Positions 22,888 to 32,740 of a stretch of 64,000 nt of DNA are shown here, piece after piece; within the stretch, counting starts at the first letter, position 1, and every line of letters begins with the position of its first letter. The notes below the pieces were generated by a model that made no database searches, had not been told where the DNA came from, and saw only the letters and a program-made list of their open reading frames with translations. This DNA comes from Flavivirga rizhaonensis (GTDB lineage Bacteria; Bacteroidota; Bacteroidia; Flavobacteriales; Flavobacteriaceae). The translations under genes were made by a program, and so were the position numbers. The stretch is from NCBI RefSeq assembly GCF_004791695.1, contig NZ_SRSO01000019.1, positions 1-64,000 of the forward strand, in the 5' to 3' direction.

Positions 22888-25800
22888 ATGAAACATGTTA
22901 TACCTATTTTATTAGATAATGTGAAGGCTTTATATTTAAAAAGCATCTTAACATTATTTATTTTTGTACTGCAAGGTCACGTACTTGCACAAACAACAGT
23001 AACGGGGAAAATAACCTCTAAAGAAGATGGAATGCCGCTTCCTGGTGTTTCCATTGTTGTTCAGGGGACCAACAACGGAGCTGTATCAGATTTTGATGGA
23101 AACTATTCAATTAATGTTACAAAACAGGACGCAGTATTGGTTTTTACCTATATAGGTTTTAAAGACCAGATTGCTGTAGTTGGTAATCAATCTACAATTA
23201 ATATTGTCTTAATAGTTGATACTGAGCAATTAGATGAGGTTGTTGTTATTGGTTACGGTGAGGTTAAAAGAAAAGATCTTACAGGCTCGGTTGTATCGCT
23301 TAAAGCGGAAGATTTAAACCCAGTTCAGGCGGTATCTTTTGAACAGGGACTTGTTGCTAAAGCACCGGGTGTGCAGGTAACAACCTCTTCAGGTCAGCCT
23401 GGGGCGGCCGCCAAAATAAGAATTCGTGGAGGAACATCTATAAATGCAAGTAGCGATCCACTTTATGTTATTGATGGTTTTCAATTATTAGGATCGGGTA
23501 ATTCTTCAAGTCTTGGTCTTGGAAATAGTTTTTCGAGTCCTTTAAATTCTATAGACCCAGCAGATATTGAATCCATTGAAGTTTTAAAGGATGCCTCTGC
23601 CACTGCAATTTATGGAGCGCGAGGTGCTAATGGTGTTATAATTATTACAACCAAAAGAGGTAAGGCCGGAAAATCAGAATTAAACTTCGAAACTTTTACA
23701 GGATTTTCTAATGTAGTTAGGGGTATTGATGTATTGACTCCTCAAGAATTTATTGATTGGAGAAACGAATTCTCTCCTTATAATCCTGATGCAGATCCAT
23801 CAGACGCAGGAATAGATACATTTAGGGATGAGTTTGGTAATCCTTATGCTCCCAATGATAATAGGGTAATAGTATCTAATTGGTTAGATGAGGTTTTAAG
23901 ACCTGCAACAATTAATAGTTATAGACTGAGTTTTAATGGTGGTAATGAGAAAACCAAATACAATGGTGCTGTTGGTTACTTAAATCAAAATGGTATTGTA
24001 GAGAATTCTGATTTTGAAAGATTTTCAACAAATTTGAGAGTAGATCAAACCATTTCTGATAAATTAAAGGCAGGTATTTCAATAAATGCTGGTTTTACTA
24101 AGAATAGTGGTGTGGTTTCTGCATCTAGTTCAGATGGAGGAGGACAAAACGGTTTGCTTACTGGTGCCCTTCTATACGCTCCTGTGCAAGGACCTTACAA
24201 TGCTGAATTTGTAGAAGGTGCCCAATTTGATGATAGGGGTAGAGTGGTATCTTTAAGAAATGGAGATGTCGTTAATCCAACTATAACATTATTTGGAGAT
24301 AGTAATCTTCGAAGAGATTTCCAAACCTTTGCCCAGACGTATCTATCTTATAAAGTTATGGATGGGTTAACTGCTAAAGCTACCATTGGAGGTAGTATTT
24401 ATTCTAGTAGAGGTAAAGCGTATTACTCTGAGCAATACGGTTGGGGTTTAAGTGCTGGAGGTAGAGCATTTTATCAACATAATCAGGGTACCAATATAAT
24501 TGGTGATTTTAACTTAACGTATAATAAGACTTTCGGAGATCATAATATTATCGCAACCGCTGTTCATGAACGCCAATTTAATGAGAATGAGAGTTTAAGG
24601 GTTAGTTCTAATGGTTTCAATTTGCCAGGAGTAAATTTGGATGCACTTGAGTCAGCTGCAGTTTCCAATAAAACAGTTAGTAGTAGAGATGAAAGAAGTA
24701 TCATATCCTATTTAGGACGTGTTAATTACAAATTTAAAGACAGATATTTGCTTACTTTAAGTGGTCGTTATGACGGGTCTTCCAACTTTGCTCAGAAATG
24801 GGGTTTTTTCCCTTCAGCAGCAATAGCGTGGAGAGTTAGCGAAGAACCATTTATGTCTGGCATAGAAGCTTTGAGTGATCTAAAATTGAGGGCAACTTAT
24901 GGAGAAACAGGTAATAATTCCATTGCTAGTTACTCTGTATTAGCTGCCGCTGTTTATAGACCTTACATTTTTGGTGGTAGCGATTTACAAGCTGGTGCCA
25001 TTTTAGATAGATTGCAACAAGATAATTTAACATGGGAAACAACAAAGCAAACAGATTTTGGTGTCTCGTTTGGCCTTTTTGATAATAGAATATCTGTAGA
25101 TGCAACGTATTATATAAAGAAAACGGATGGTCTCTTATTATTTAAGCCAATTCCAGAAACCTCTGGTTTTACTGGTTCTATTGAAAATGCAGGAGCGATG
25201 TCTAATAAAGGATTCGAATTTACTTTGAATACAATAAATATAGATAAAGATGATTTTAAGTGGACTACCAATTTTAATATCAGTTTTAATAGAAACACGG
25301 TTGATGATTTGGTAACTACTGAGGAATTGTTTTTCAATGGCTTCGGAAATAAAGCAACCTCCGACTTCATTTTAAGAGAAGGTGAACCATTAGGATCGTT
25401 TTTTGGATATCAACGAGACGGCGTATATTCCTATGAAGATTTCGAGGAGTTTGATGGTCTATCTAATCAGGAGGCAGCTGATTTGATGTATGCAAACGGT
25501 GGTGTAAATGGCTGGTTTTCTCAGTTCTATACTTTAAAGGATGGTATAGTTCAAACAGGGTTGTATGATAAGTACAGACCAGGTATGCCTAAATTTGTTG
25601 ATAATAATGGTGACGGAGTAGTTAATGCAGAAGACAGGCAAATTCTTGGAAATACACAGCCTGATCATTACGGCGGTATTACGAATAATTTTAAATATAA
25701 GAATTTTGACCTTGGCGTTGTAATGAATTGGTCTTACGGTAACGAGGTATATAATAAAAATAGACAAAAAGGCGGTGCTCAATCTATACCACATTTTAAT

Positions 25801-26163
25801 AAATTAGGTTGGATAAGAGATAGATGGACACCAGAAAATCCTACAAGTGATATTATGTCTGTGTTAGGAGATACTGATGGTGATTTGGGTTTTGCAGCTA
25901 ATTCTACCCAAATAGAAGATGGAAGCTATTTAAGAATGGCTAATGTTACTTTAGGCTATAATTTCCCAAAAGATGTTTTGGACAGGATTGGTTTGAGAAA
26001 TTTAAGGCTTTATGCAGCAGGCGATAACTTATTCTTGATTTCAAATTATACAGGTTACGATCCAGATGTTAGTGTAGGTGGCAACCAACTTACACCAGGG
26101 CAAGATATAGACTCTTATCCTAGATCACGTCAATTTAGAGTTGGAGTTCAGGTAGGTTTTTAA
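22888..26163 (+). CDS. SusC-like TonB-dependent receptor
   Basis: A 1091-residue outer-membrane transporter of the SusC/RagA family. It has a signal peptide ending near VLAQ, a carboxypeptidase-regulatory-like domain (VTGKITSKEDGMPLPGVSIV), the TonB box region (LDEVVVIGYGEVKRKDLTGS), a plug with IESIEVLKDASATAIYGARG, and a long beta-barrel ending RVGVQVGF. It imports oligosaccharides bound by its SusD partner, encoded 26 bases downstream. It is the first gene of a three-gene operon probably controlled by the divergent HTCS. The glycan is not readable from sequence; context suggests a red-algal galactan. Confidence 0.95.
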   Translation: MKHVIPILLDNVKALYLKSILTLFIFVLQGHVLAQTTVTGKITSKEDGMPLPGVSIVVQGTNNGAVSDFDGNYSINVTKQDAVLVFTYIGFKDQIAVVGNQSTINIVLIVDTEQLDEVVVIGYGEVKRKDLTGSVVSLKAEDLNPVQAVSFEQGLVAKAPGVQVTTSSGQPGAAAKIRIRGGTSINASSDPLYVIDGFQLLGSGNSSSLGLGNSFSSPLNSIDPADIESIEVLKDASATAIYGARGANGVIIITTKRGKAGKSELNFETFTGFSNVVRGIDVLTPQEFIDWRNEFSPYNPDADPSDAGIDTFRDEFGNPYAPNDNRVIVSNWLDEVLRPATINSYRLSFNGGNEKTKYNGAVGYLNQNGIVENSDFERFSTNLRVDQTISDKLKAGISINAGFTKNSGVVSASSSDGGGQNGLLTGALLYAPVQGPYNAEFVEGAQFDDRGRVVSLRNGDVVNPTITLFGDSNLRRDFQTFAQTYLSYKVMDGLTAKATIGGSIYSSRGKAYYSEQYGWGLSAGGRAFYQHNQGTNIIGDFNLTYNKTFGDHNIIATAVHERQFNENESLRVSSNGFNLPGVNLDALESAAVSNKTVSSRDERSIISYLGRVNYKFKDRYLLTLSGRYDGSSNFAQKWGFFPSAAIAWRVSEEPFMSGIEALSDLKLRATYGETGNNSIASYSVLAAAVYRPYIFGGSDLQAGAILDRLQQDNLTWETTKQTDFGVSFGLFDNRISVDATYYIKKTDGLLLFKPIPETSGFTGSIENAGAMSNKGFEFTLNTINIDKDDFKWTTNFNISFNRNTVDDLVTTEELFFNGFGNKATSDFILREGEPLGSFFGYQRDGVYSYEDFEEFDGLSNQEAADLMYANGGVNGWFSQFYTLKDGIVQTGLYDKYRPGMPKFVDNNGDGVVNAEDRQILGNTQPDHYGGITNNFKYKNFDLGVVMNWSYGNEVYNKNRQKGGAQSIPHFNKLGWIRDRWTPENPTSDIMSVLGDTDGDLGFAANSTQIEDGSYLRMANVTLGYNFPKDVLDRIGLRNLRLYAAGDNLFLISNYTGYDPDVSVGGNQLTPGQDIDSYPRSRQFRVGVQVGF

Positions 26164-26189
26164 TAATAAAATTGCTAAAACGAAATAAA

Positions 26190-27743
26190 ATGAAAAAAAT
26201 AATAGTTTTATCCACGATACTAACATTAACATTAGTAATTGGATCATGTACAGACGAAAGTTTCATAACAGAGAAACCAACCACATTTGCAAATCCTGAT
26301 TTGCTTTTAACAGATATTAAATCTGCGGAGTTGTATTTAAATGGTGCTTACGACCTAACCAGAGATAACTTAAGTCATGGATCCCAAAACAGTTTAGGAG
26401 GAACAGGTTTGGCTAATCACTGGGGTATTTATGGAACAGATGAACTAGTTCCATTTGTTTGGGAAAGAGTTTATGGCGAGTTTCATCAACACATTATATC
26501 TCCCCAAGCACCAACTATATATAGCCATTGGTCTAAAACCTATAAAGCCATTAATCAGTGTAATAGTGTCATTGGAAGGGTAGGTAATATGCCTGATGCC
26601 GCGATTGATCCTGATCAAAGAAATAGAGTTATTGCCGAAGCTAAGTTTTTAAGAAGTGCCTTGTACTTTTGGGCAGTTCAAGTTTGGGAAAATATCCCCT
26701 TGGTTGTCGAAGAAACTACAGATTTAGATAATATTGAAGTGGAGCAAACTACTCCAGACAAGATCTATGAACAAGTTATAAAAGATTTACAAGAAGCAAT
26801 AACGGTCTTGGAAGTAGGTCAAGGTGGAGGACGTGCAACTAAAGGTGCTGCACAGGCTCTCTTAGGTAAGGTGTATTTGCAAATGACAGGATATCCTATA
26901 AATGATGCATCTAACTTTGCTCTAGCTGAAGTACAATTACAAGAAGTTATTGATAGTAGTATTTATAATTTATTAGAAGAATATAACTGGGTTTTTGATT
27001 TAGACCATGAGCAAAGTGAAGAAATTGTTTTTGCTTGGGGTATGGATGGCCCAGGTCTTCAATCTGGTGGTCAACTAAGCAGTTTTGCTGGACCCGCAGG
27101 AAGTTTAGAGAATGGAGCCGGTTGGGGATCGCATTTTGTGAATCCAGAAACAGAAGCAGCCTATGAAAGACAAGATATTAGAAGATGGAATAACATTGCT
27201 TATCACAATGCGAATGATTATACTCCAGAAGAAGCTTTTTCAGACGATCCCGATGTAGTGAGAACAACCAATCCTGCAAATATGTATGGTTGGAAGTGGC
27301 ATGCTGAAAAACCAAACAACTATACAAGTGATACGCCTTTTGATAACCCATTTATAAGATATGCAGATGTATTACTTTCATACGCTGAAGCATTACATGG
27401 TCAGGGTAAATTAACTGTCGCAGTATGGGAGCAAACGGTTAACAGGTTACGAGCAAGAGTAAATGCAACACCAGTTGATTTTGCAAGTCTGAGTAATGAA
27501 GAGATTACAGATGCCATTTTAAATGAGCGTAGATTGGAAGGGTTCCTTGAAGGATGGAGAAAAGCAGACCTTATTCGTTTTGGTAAAATGGAAGAAGTCA
27601 TATTAGGTATTAACGTAGATATAGGTGCAGCATTTCCAAATCCAGCACCAAACTGGACGCCAGCTAAGTTAAGATGGCCGATTCCACAACAAGCCTTAGA
27701 TAGAAATCCTAAGCTAAAACAGAATACTGGTCTAGAAGATTAA
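26190..27743 (+). CDS. SusD-like surface glycan-binding lipoprotein
   Basis: This is the SusD/RagB partner of the preceding SusC-like receptor. The ATG at 26190 gives a clean lipoprotein signal (LTLVIGSC, C20) and is preferred over an in-frame TTG at 26172. The helical TPR-type fold is indicated by motifs such as AEAKFLRSALYFWAVQVW and the C-terminal YADVLLSYAEAL and NERRLEGFLEGWRKADLIRF. It sits on the outer leaflet and caps the SusC barrel, delivering oligosaccharides. Length (517 residues) is typical. Confidence 0.95.
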   Translation: MKKIIVLSTILTLTLVIGSCTDESFITEKPTTFANPDLLLTDIKSAELYLNGAYDLTRDNLSHGSQNSLGGTGLANHWGIYGTDELVPFVWERVYGEFHQHIISPQAPTIYSHWSKTYKAINQCNSVIGRVGNMPDAAIDPDQRNRVIAEAKFLRSALYFWAVQVWENIPLVVEETTDLDNIEVEQTTPDKIYEQVIKDLQEAITVLEVGQGGGRATKGAAQALLGKVYLQMTGYPINDASNFALAEVQLQEVIDSSIYNLLEEYNWVFDLDHEQSEEIVFAWGMDGPGLQSGGQLSSFAGPAGSLENGAGWGSHFVNPETEAAYERQDIRRWNNIAYHNANDYTPEEAFSDDPDVVRTTNPANMYGWKWHAEKPNNYTSDTPFDNPFIRYADVLLSYAEALHGQGKLTVAVWEQTVNRLRARVNATPVDFASLSNEEITDAILNERRLEGFLEGWRKADLIRFGKMEEVILGINVDIGAAFPNPAPNWTPAKLRWPIPQQALDRNPKLKQNTGLED

Positions 27744-27778
27744 ACTGCAAAGGTTATTTAATTAAAAAACAAAATATT

Positions 27779-29224
27779 ATGAAACTATATAAAACAAAAT
27801 ATAAAGGGATATTGTCAATGACAATAATGTCTTTGCTACTGATTTTATCTATTAGTTGTGAAAGTGAAAGTGATTCATTTTTTAGTCGAGAAATTACATT
27901 TAAACCTTCTGCGAAACCCCGTGTAACAACTGAGGGAAACCAGATAACATTTATCGATTCTTCTACCTCTGTAACTAGTAGATTATGGACATTTGAAGGA
28001 GCATCTATTGTTAATTCAGATCAACAAGAAGTCGCCGTGACCTATCCTAATTATGGAACTTATCCAGTTGATATTCAAGTAACAGATAACGCTGGAAAAA
28101 CATTTGATAGAAGATTTAATGTTCAAATTTGGAAACAAGTTACGGCTGCCTTTTCGCCAGATAAAACAACAGCAAAATTTGGAAGCACTATTAATTTTAT
28201 AAACTTATCTGAAAGTTTAAATCAGAATTTGGAAGACCAGGATTTTGATAGGTTTGAATGGATTTTTGAAGGTGGAGATCCTGTTACAAGTACAGTAGAA
28301 GAACCAAGTGTGGTATATACCAATGTAGGTAAGTTTGATGTTACATTAAAAGTTGTGAGAAGTTTTCCACCGGATAGTATGACGATTACAATGCCAGATT
28401 TAATCAATATTGTTGATGTTGATGTGATTAATCCCGTAGCCTCAAAACTTTCAAGCGTTGGAAAAGAAATTCATTTAACTTATGATAAGGATGTAGCAGC
28501 TTTTGATGCTAGTGCTAAAGACTCATTCACTTTGACGGTAGATGGTCAAGATTACGAAATATCTGCTGCTGCTTTGGCTGCTGGAGATGCCACAAAGATT
28601 ATTCTTACTCTTGAGAATAGTATAAAAGAAGGTGATGCTAATATCAAGTTGAATTACAATGGAAACTTGTTAAGCGATGATGGTTCAGCCATTTTAGGAG
28701 GTATTTCAGGTTTGCCTATTACAAACAATTTAATTAACCTCTTTGGTACTAGAGATGGCGTTGCATACAGTGGTTTTGAAAATGATGATGCTGGAGTTTT
28801 TCCTGCTGGATGGGGCGCATGGAATGGAACTGCCAACAGAGACGATTATGTTGTAGTTGATACAGAATCTGCTTCGGGAGATAAGTCTTTAGAAATAAGG
28901 TTATTCAATGATGTTGGATTTGAAGGATGGGGTGTCGAAGCTAAAGGTTGGTCTACAGCAGACGATGTGCTTCCAGATGGCAAATATCAAGTTCAAGTTT
29001 GGGCTAAAAGTACCATTGCTGGAAAAAGGTTAACTATTGGTACGCTTGCGGATGGTTGGGCTCAAGCCGATGTTGGTAATGTTTTTCTAACAACTGAATG
29101 GGCGTTATATACTTTTGATTTTGAAGTGGTTGATGCTTTGCCTAGATATTATTACCAACAGTTGAGGGCTACTGAAGATTATACAGTTTGGGTTGATGAC
29201 ATTAAACTTTATAATGCAGATTAG
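27779..29224 (+). CDS. PKD/Ig-domain surface glycan-binding lipoprotein (SusE-position)
   Basis: A 481-residue lipoprotein (LILSISC) in the usual place of a SusE/SusF surface glycan-binding protein. The order is two PKD-like domains (about 40-215; FEGGDPVTS and YTNVGKFDVTLKV), a bacterial Ig-like segment (about 220-320) and a C-terminal jelly-roll resembling carbohydrate-binding modules (about 330-481), starting SGFENDDAGVFPAGWGAW and ending VWVDDIKLYN. It probably binds the same glycan as SusC/D at the cell surface. No catalytic motif is seen. It is followed by a strong terminator that closes the operon. Confidence 0.85.
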   Translation: MKLYKTKYKGILSMTIMSLLLILSISCESESDSFFSREITFKPSAKPRVTTEGNQITFIDSSTSVTSRLWTFEGASIVNSDQQEVAVTYPNYGTYPVDIQVTDNAGKTFDRRFNVQIWKQVTAAFSPDKTTAKFGSTINFINLSESLNQNLEDQDFDRFEWIFEGGDPVTSTVEEPSVVYTNVGKFDVTLKVVRSFPPDSMTITMPDLINIVDVDVINPVASKLSSVGKEIHLTYDKDVAAFDASAKDSFTLTVDGQDYEISAAALAAGDATKIILTLENSIKEGDANIKLNYNGNLLSDDGSAILGGISGLPITNNLINLFGTRDGVAYSGFENDDAGVFPAGWGAWNGTANRDDYVVVDTESASGDKSLEIRLFNDVGFEGWGVEAKGWSTADDVLPDGKYQVQVWAKSTIAGKRLTIGTLADGWAQADVGNVFLTTEWALYTFDFEVVDALPRYYYQQLRATEDYTVWVDDIKLYNAD

Positions 29225-29275
29225 TGGATTTTTTAGAAGTTAATTAGTATTTTTATTTAGAGTTAGTTTTAGTTG

Positions 29276-29311
29276 AAAAAAGCCCATTTATTTTATCAAA
29301 TGGGCTTTTTT
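29276..29311 (+). terminator. Intrinsic terminator after the SusC/D operon
   Basis: A 14-bp perfect stem (arms 29276-29289 and 29298-29311) with an 8-base loop contains AGCCCATTT/AAATGGGCT and ends in a T run. It lies about 50 bases after the SusE-position gene and before the next start at 29340. Confidence 0.9.
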
Positions 29312-29339
29312 ATCTTAGTCATTATGTAATTTTATTTTT

Positions 29340-32300
29340 ATGAAAATAGTTTATTTCTTCCTTTTTGGGCTTATTGTTTCGTGCACCTCAAAAAAAGCGG
29401 ATGCACCTATTGCGGTTGATAAACTTGGCGAAAGCAACATAAAATTATTCGAACTTATTGAGACTTCTCATAGTAATGTAAGCTTCAATAATCATGTTGA
29501 AGAGAACTATACCAACTTTTTCGCCATATTTCAGAATGTTTATAATGGCGGTGGCGTAGCTATTGGTGATATCAATAATGATGGTTTGTCAGATATCTAT
29601 TTCACGGGAAATGAAGTCAAAAATCGACTATATTTAAATAAAGGCAATTTTAAGTTTGAAGACATAACCGAAAAAGCAGGAGTAGGTGATGATGATGGCT
29701 GGTGTAACGGTGTTGTTATGGCTGATGTGAATGGAGACGGTCTATTGGATTTATATATTAGTAAGGGTGGACCAAAATCTGATACAAAAAATAGAAGGAA
29801 TAGTTTATTTATCAATAATGGAGATTTAACGTTTAGTGAACGCGGTAAGGAATTTGGTTTAAACGATAATGGGTACTCTGTAATGGCATCATTTTTCGAT
29901 ATGGATAATGATAACGATTTGGATATGTATCTAATTAACAGGCCCGACGAGTTTTTTCTGGACTATAAAAAAGTCCTTAAAGGAAAAGCTAAAGAAGATA
30001 ATTTATACAGAGATAAATTGTTTCTTAATGAAGGTGGGAAATTTAAAGAAATTGGTCTTCAAGCTGGTATAAGAAATAACTTTTCTTTTGGTTTGGGGCT
30101 TTCAACTACAGATATAAATAGTGATGGATTAGTCGATATATTGGTTTCAAACGATTATTTAGAGAACGATTATCTATACATCAATCAAGGCAATAATAAA
30201 TTCAAAGAAAGTATAAAAGACTATACAAATCACACTTCATTTTATGCCATGGGAATTGATGTGGTGGATTTTAATAATGATGGCTTAGAGGATATAGTTG
30301 AGCTAGATATGACCTCAGAGGATTATTATCGTTCTAAAACTACAATGGCCTCTATGAATATTCCTTTAGCTAGGAGTTTGAAAGCAAGCGGTTTTCATAC
30401 GCAATACATGCATAATACATTACAGCTTAATCAAGGTAGTGGTTTTTATAGTGAAATTGGGCAGTTAGCAGGAATAGATAAGACCGATTGGAGTTGGTCA
30501 TGCTTAGGAAGTGATTTTGATAATGATGGCTACCGAGATTTGCTTGTAACCAATGGCTACAGACGTGATGTTTGGGATAGAGATGTTGATGCTTTTTTTA
30601 ATAGGTATATGAGAAGCGAAACTATAAAAAAGAGATCGAATGAAGAAAATGCTAGATATGTAATCAACTTGTATAAACCTAATAAAATACCAAATTACAT
30701 TTATAAAAATAATGGAAATTTAACCTTTTCTAAAAAAACAAAAGATTGGGGATTAGATAAGGAAAGTTTTTCAAATGGTGCAGCAGTAGCTGATTTGGAT
30801 AATGATGGCGATTTAGATTTGGTGATTAATAATTTAGAAGGTGAAGCTTTTTTGTATAAAAATAAGGCCAACGAATTAGGAAATAATTTTGTAAAATTAA
30901 AGCTTAATGGCCCTTCGGGAAATAGGTCTGGTCTGGGAGCTAAAGTGAAAATTATTTATGGCAATCAAATACAATTTCAAGATTTTAAAACGGTTAGAGG
31001 GTACTTGTCTTCAGTAGAACCAATCTTGCATTTCGGTTTAGGAAAAGTAGAGAAGATTGATAAAATCCAAGTGCAATGGAACGATGGTAAGGTAAGTGAA
31101 ATAGAAGCAATAAAACCGAATCAAACAGTTACAGTTGAATATAGTAAGGCTAGCCCTTCAAAACATATAAAAACACAGAATAATATAAACACTCTATTTG
31201 TTGATAAAACAAAAGAGGCATTAAAAATCCCTTTTAAACATGTAGAGAATGATTATGATGATTACAAAGACCAAATTCTACTGCCGCATAAATTATCACA
31301 AAGTGGGCCATGTATTTCGGTAGGCGATGTAAATGCAGATGGTTTGGATGATTTTTTTGTTGGTGGCGCTATGGGACAAGCTGGAGCTATTTATGTTCAA
31401 AATAAACATGGAGAATATGAGAAAACAGTACAAGCCGAATTATTAAAAGATAAGAAACATGAGGATGTTGGGTCGGTTTTTTTTGATGCTGATGGCGATC
31501 AAGATCTAGATTTATATGTTGTTAGTGGTGGAAATGAATTGACCAATATTCCAGATTATTTTCGGGATAGATTGTACATAAATAATGGAAAAGGTAACTA
31601 TTCAAAATCTAAAAGTATTCCTGATGTTTCCAGTAGTGGCTCATGCGTTGTGCCTATGGATTTTGATAAAGACGGAGATTTAGATTTGTTTGTCGGCGGT
31701 CGTGTTATCCCTAATAAATATCCTGCAGCACCAGATTCCTATCTCTTAGAAAATAATAATGGCAAATTTATAGATGTTACTAAAGCTATAGCTCCAGAGC
31801 TGAAAAATATAGGCATGGTAACCTCTGCAACTTGGTCTGATATTGATGGAGATAAAACAAATGAACTCATAATCGTTGGAGAATGGATGCCTATAACAGT
31901 TTTTAAAAAGGAGAATGCTACATGGAAAAACGTTACAAAAGCATATAATTTATCCAAAACAGCGGGTTGGTGGAATAAAATTATTCCATTTGATTACGAT
32001 GGAGACGGAGACACCGATTTTATTGCTGGAAATCTTGGATTGAATTATAAATTTAAAGCTTCAGAAAAAAAACCGTTTTTCGTGTATGCCAATGATTTTG
32101 ACAGTAACGGAACCAACGATATTTTTCTTGCCAAATACAACAAAGATAAAATTGTGCCTATAAGAGGGATTAATTGTTCATCTCAACAAATCCCAGGTTT
32201 AACCGATAAGTTTAGAACGTATGACCAATTCGCAAAGTCTGACCTAAAAAGTATATTGGGCGAGGAAAAAACCAAAGAGGCTTTGAAATATGAAGCGCAT

Positions 32301-32675
32301 TTATTTGCAAGTGTAATTTTAGAAAATGATGGCGGAAAATTAGTAATTAAGCTTTTACCTATGGAAGCTCAATTCTCTAGCGTTAATGGTATTATAGCTA
32401 ATGATTTTAATAAGGATGGTGTAATAGACATCCTTTTAGCAGGAAATAAGTTTAACGCCGAAGTAGAAACAACTAGGGCAGATGCTTCCCCAGGATTATT
32501 TATGTTGGGTGTTGAAAATGGAAGTTTTAAGGTTACCAAACCTTTTGAGAGTGGGTTTTTTGTACCCTTTAATGTAAAAGATATTCAACTCATTGAGAAT
32601 AGTACATTAGGAACAAAAGGCCTGTTTGTTGTTATTAATGATGCAGAAATCAAGTACTATCAAATCAATAACTAG
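29340..32675 (+). CDS. FG-GAP/UnbV (CRTAC1-like) repeat lipoprotein
   Basis: A 1111-residue lipoprotein (FGLIVSC). FG-GAP/VCBS blades with calcium loops such as DINNDGLSD and DLDNDGDLDL run from about 50 to 500. An ASPIC/UnbV domain follows at about 515-605 (VRGYLSSVEPILHFGLG), and a second propeller region fills the rest. Such proteins are common beside SusC/D genes in marine Bacteroidota, but their function is not established; binding of glycan or a surface scaffold role is plausible. It follows the operon terminator by 28 bases, so it may have its own promoter or depend on readthrough. Confidence 0.85.
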   Translation: MKIVYFFLFGLIVSCTSKKADAPIAVDKLGESNIKLFELIETSHSNVSFNNHVEENYTNFFAIFQNVYNGGGVAIGDINNDGLSDIYFTGNEVKNRLYLNKGNFKFEDITEKAGVGDDDGWCNGVVMADVNGDGLLDLYISKGGPKSDTKNRRNSLFINNGDLTFSERGKEFGLNDNGYSVMASFFDMDNDNDLDMYLINRPDEFFLDYKKVLKGKAKEDNLYRDKLFLNEGGKFKEIGLQAGIRNNFSFGLGLSTTDINSDGLVDILVSNDYLENDYLYINQGNNKFKESIKDYTNHTSFYAMGIDVVDFNNDGLEDIVELDMTSEDYYRSKTTMASMNIPLARSLKASGFHTQYMHNTLQLNQGSGFYSEIGQLAGIDKTDWSWSCLGSDFDNDGYRDLLVTNGYRRDVWDRDVDAFFNRYMRSETIKKRSNEENARYVINLYKPNKIPNYIYKNNGNLTFSKKTKDWGLDKESFSNGAAVADLDNDGDLDLVINNLEGEAFLYKNKANELGNNFVKLKLNGPSGNRSGLGAKVKIIYGNQIQFQDFKTVRGYLSSVEPILHFGLGKVEKIDKIQVQWNDGKVSEIEAIKPNQTVTVEYSKASPSKHIKTQNNINTLFVDKTKEALKIPFKHVENDYDDYKDQILLPHKLSQSGPCISVGDVNADGLDDFFVGGAMGQAGAIYVQNKHGEYEKTVQAELLKDKKHEDVGSVFFDADGDQDLDLYVVSGGNELTNIPDYFRDRLYINNGKGNYSKSKSIPDVSSSGSCVVPMDFDKDGDLDLFVGGRVIPNKYPAAPDSYLLENNNGKFIDVTKAIAPELKNIGMVTSATWSDIDGDKTNELIIVGEWMPITVFKKENATWKNVTKAYNLSKTAGWWNKIIPFDYDGDGDTDFIAGNLGLNYKFKASEKKPFFVYANDFDSNGTNDIFLAKYNKDKIVPIRGINCSSQQIPGLTDKFRTYDQFAKSDLKSILGEEKTKEALKYEAHLFASVILENDGGKLVIKLLPMEAQFSSVNGIIANDFNKDGVIDILLAGNKFNAEVETTRADASPGLFMLGVENGSFKVTKPFESGFFVPFNVKDIQLIENSTLGTKGLFVVINDAEIKYYQINN

Positions 32676-32740
32676 AGTTATTCGAAAAAGATAGTAACGG
32701 ACTTAATGTTCGTATTTTTTAAGATGAAAAGCGAAGAATT

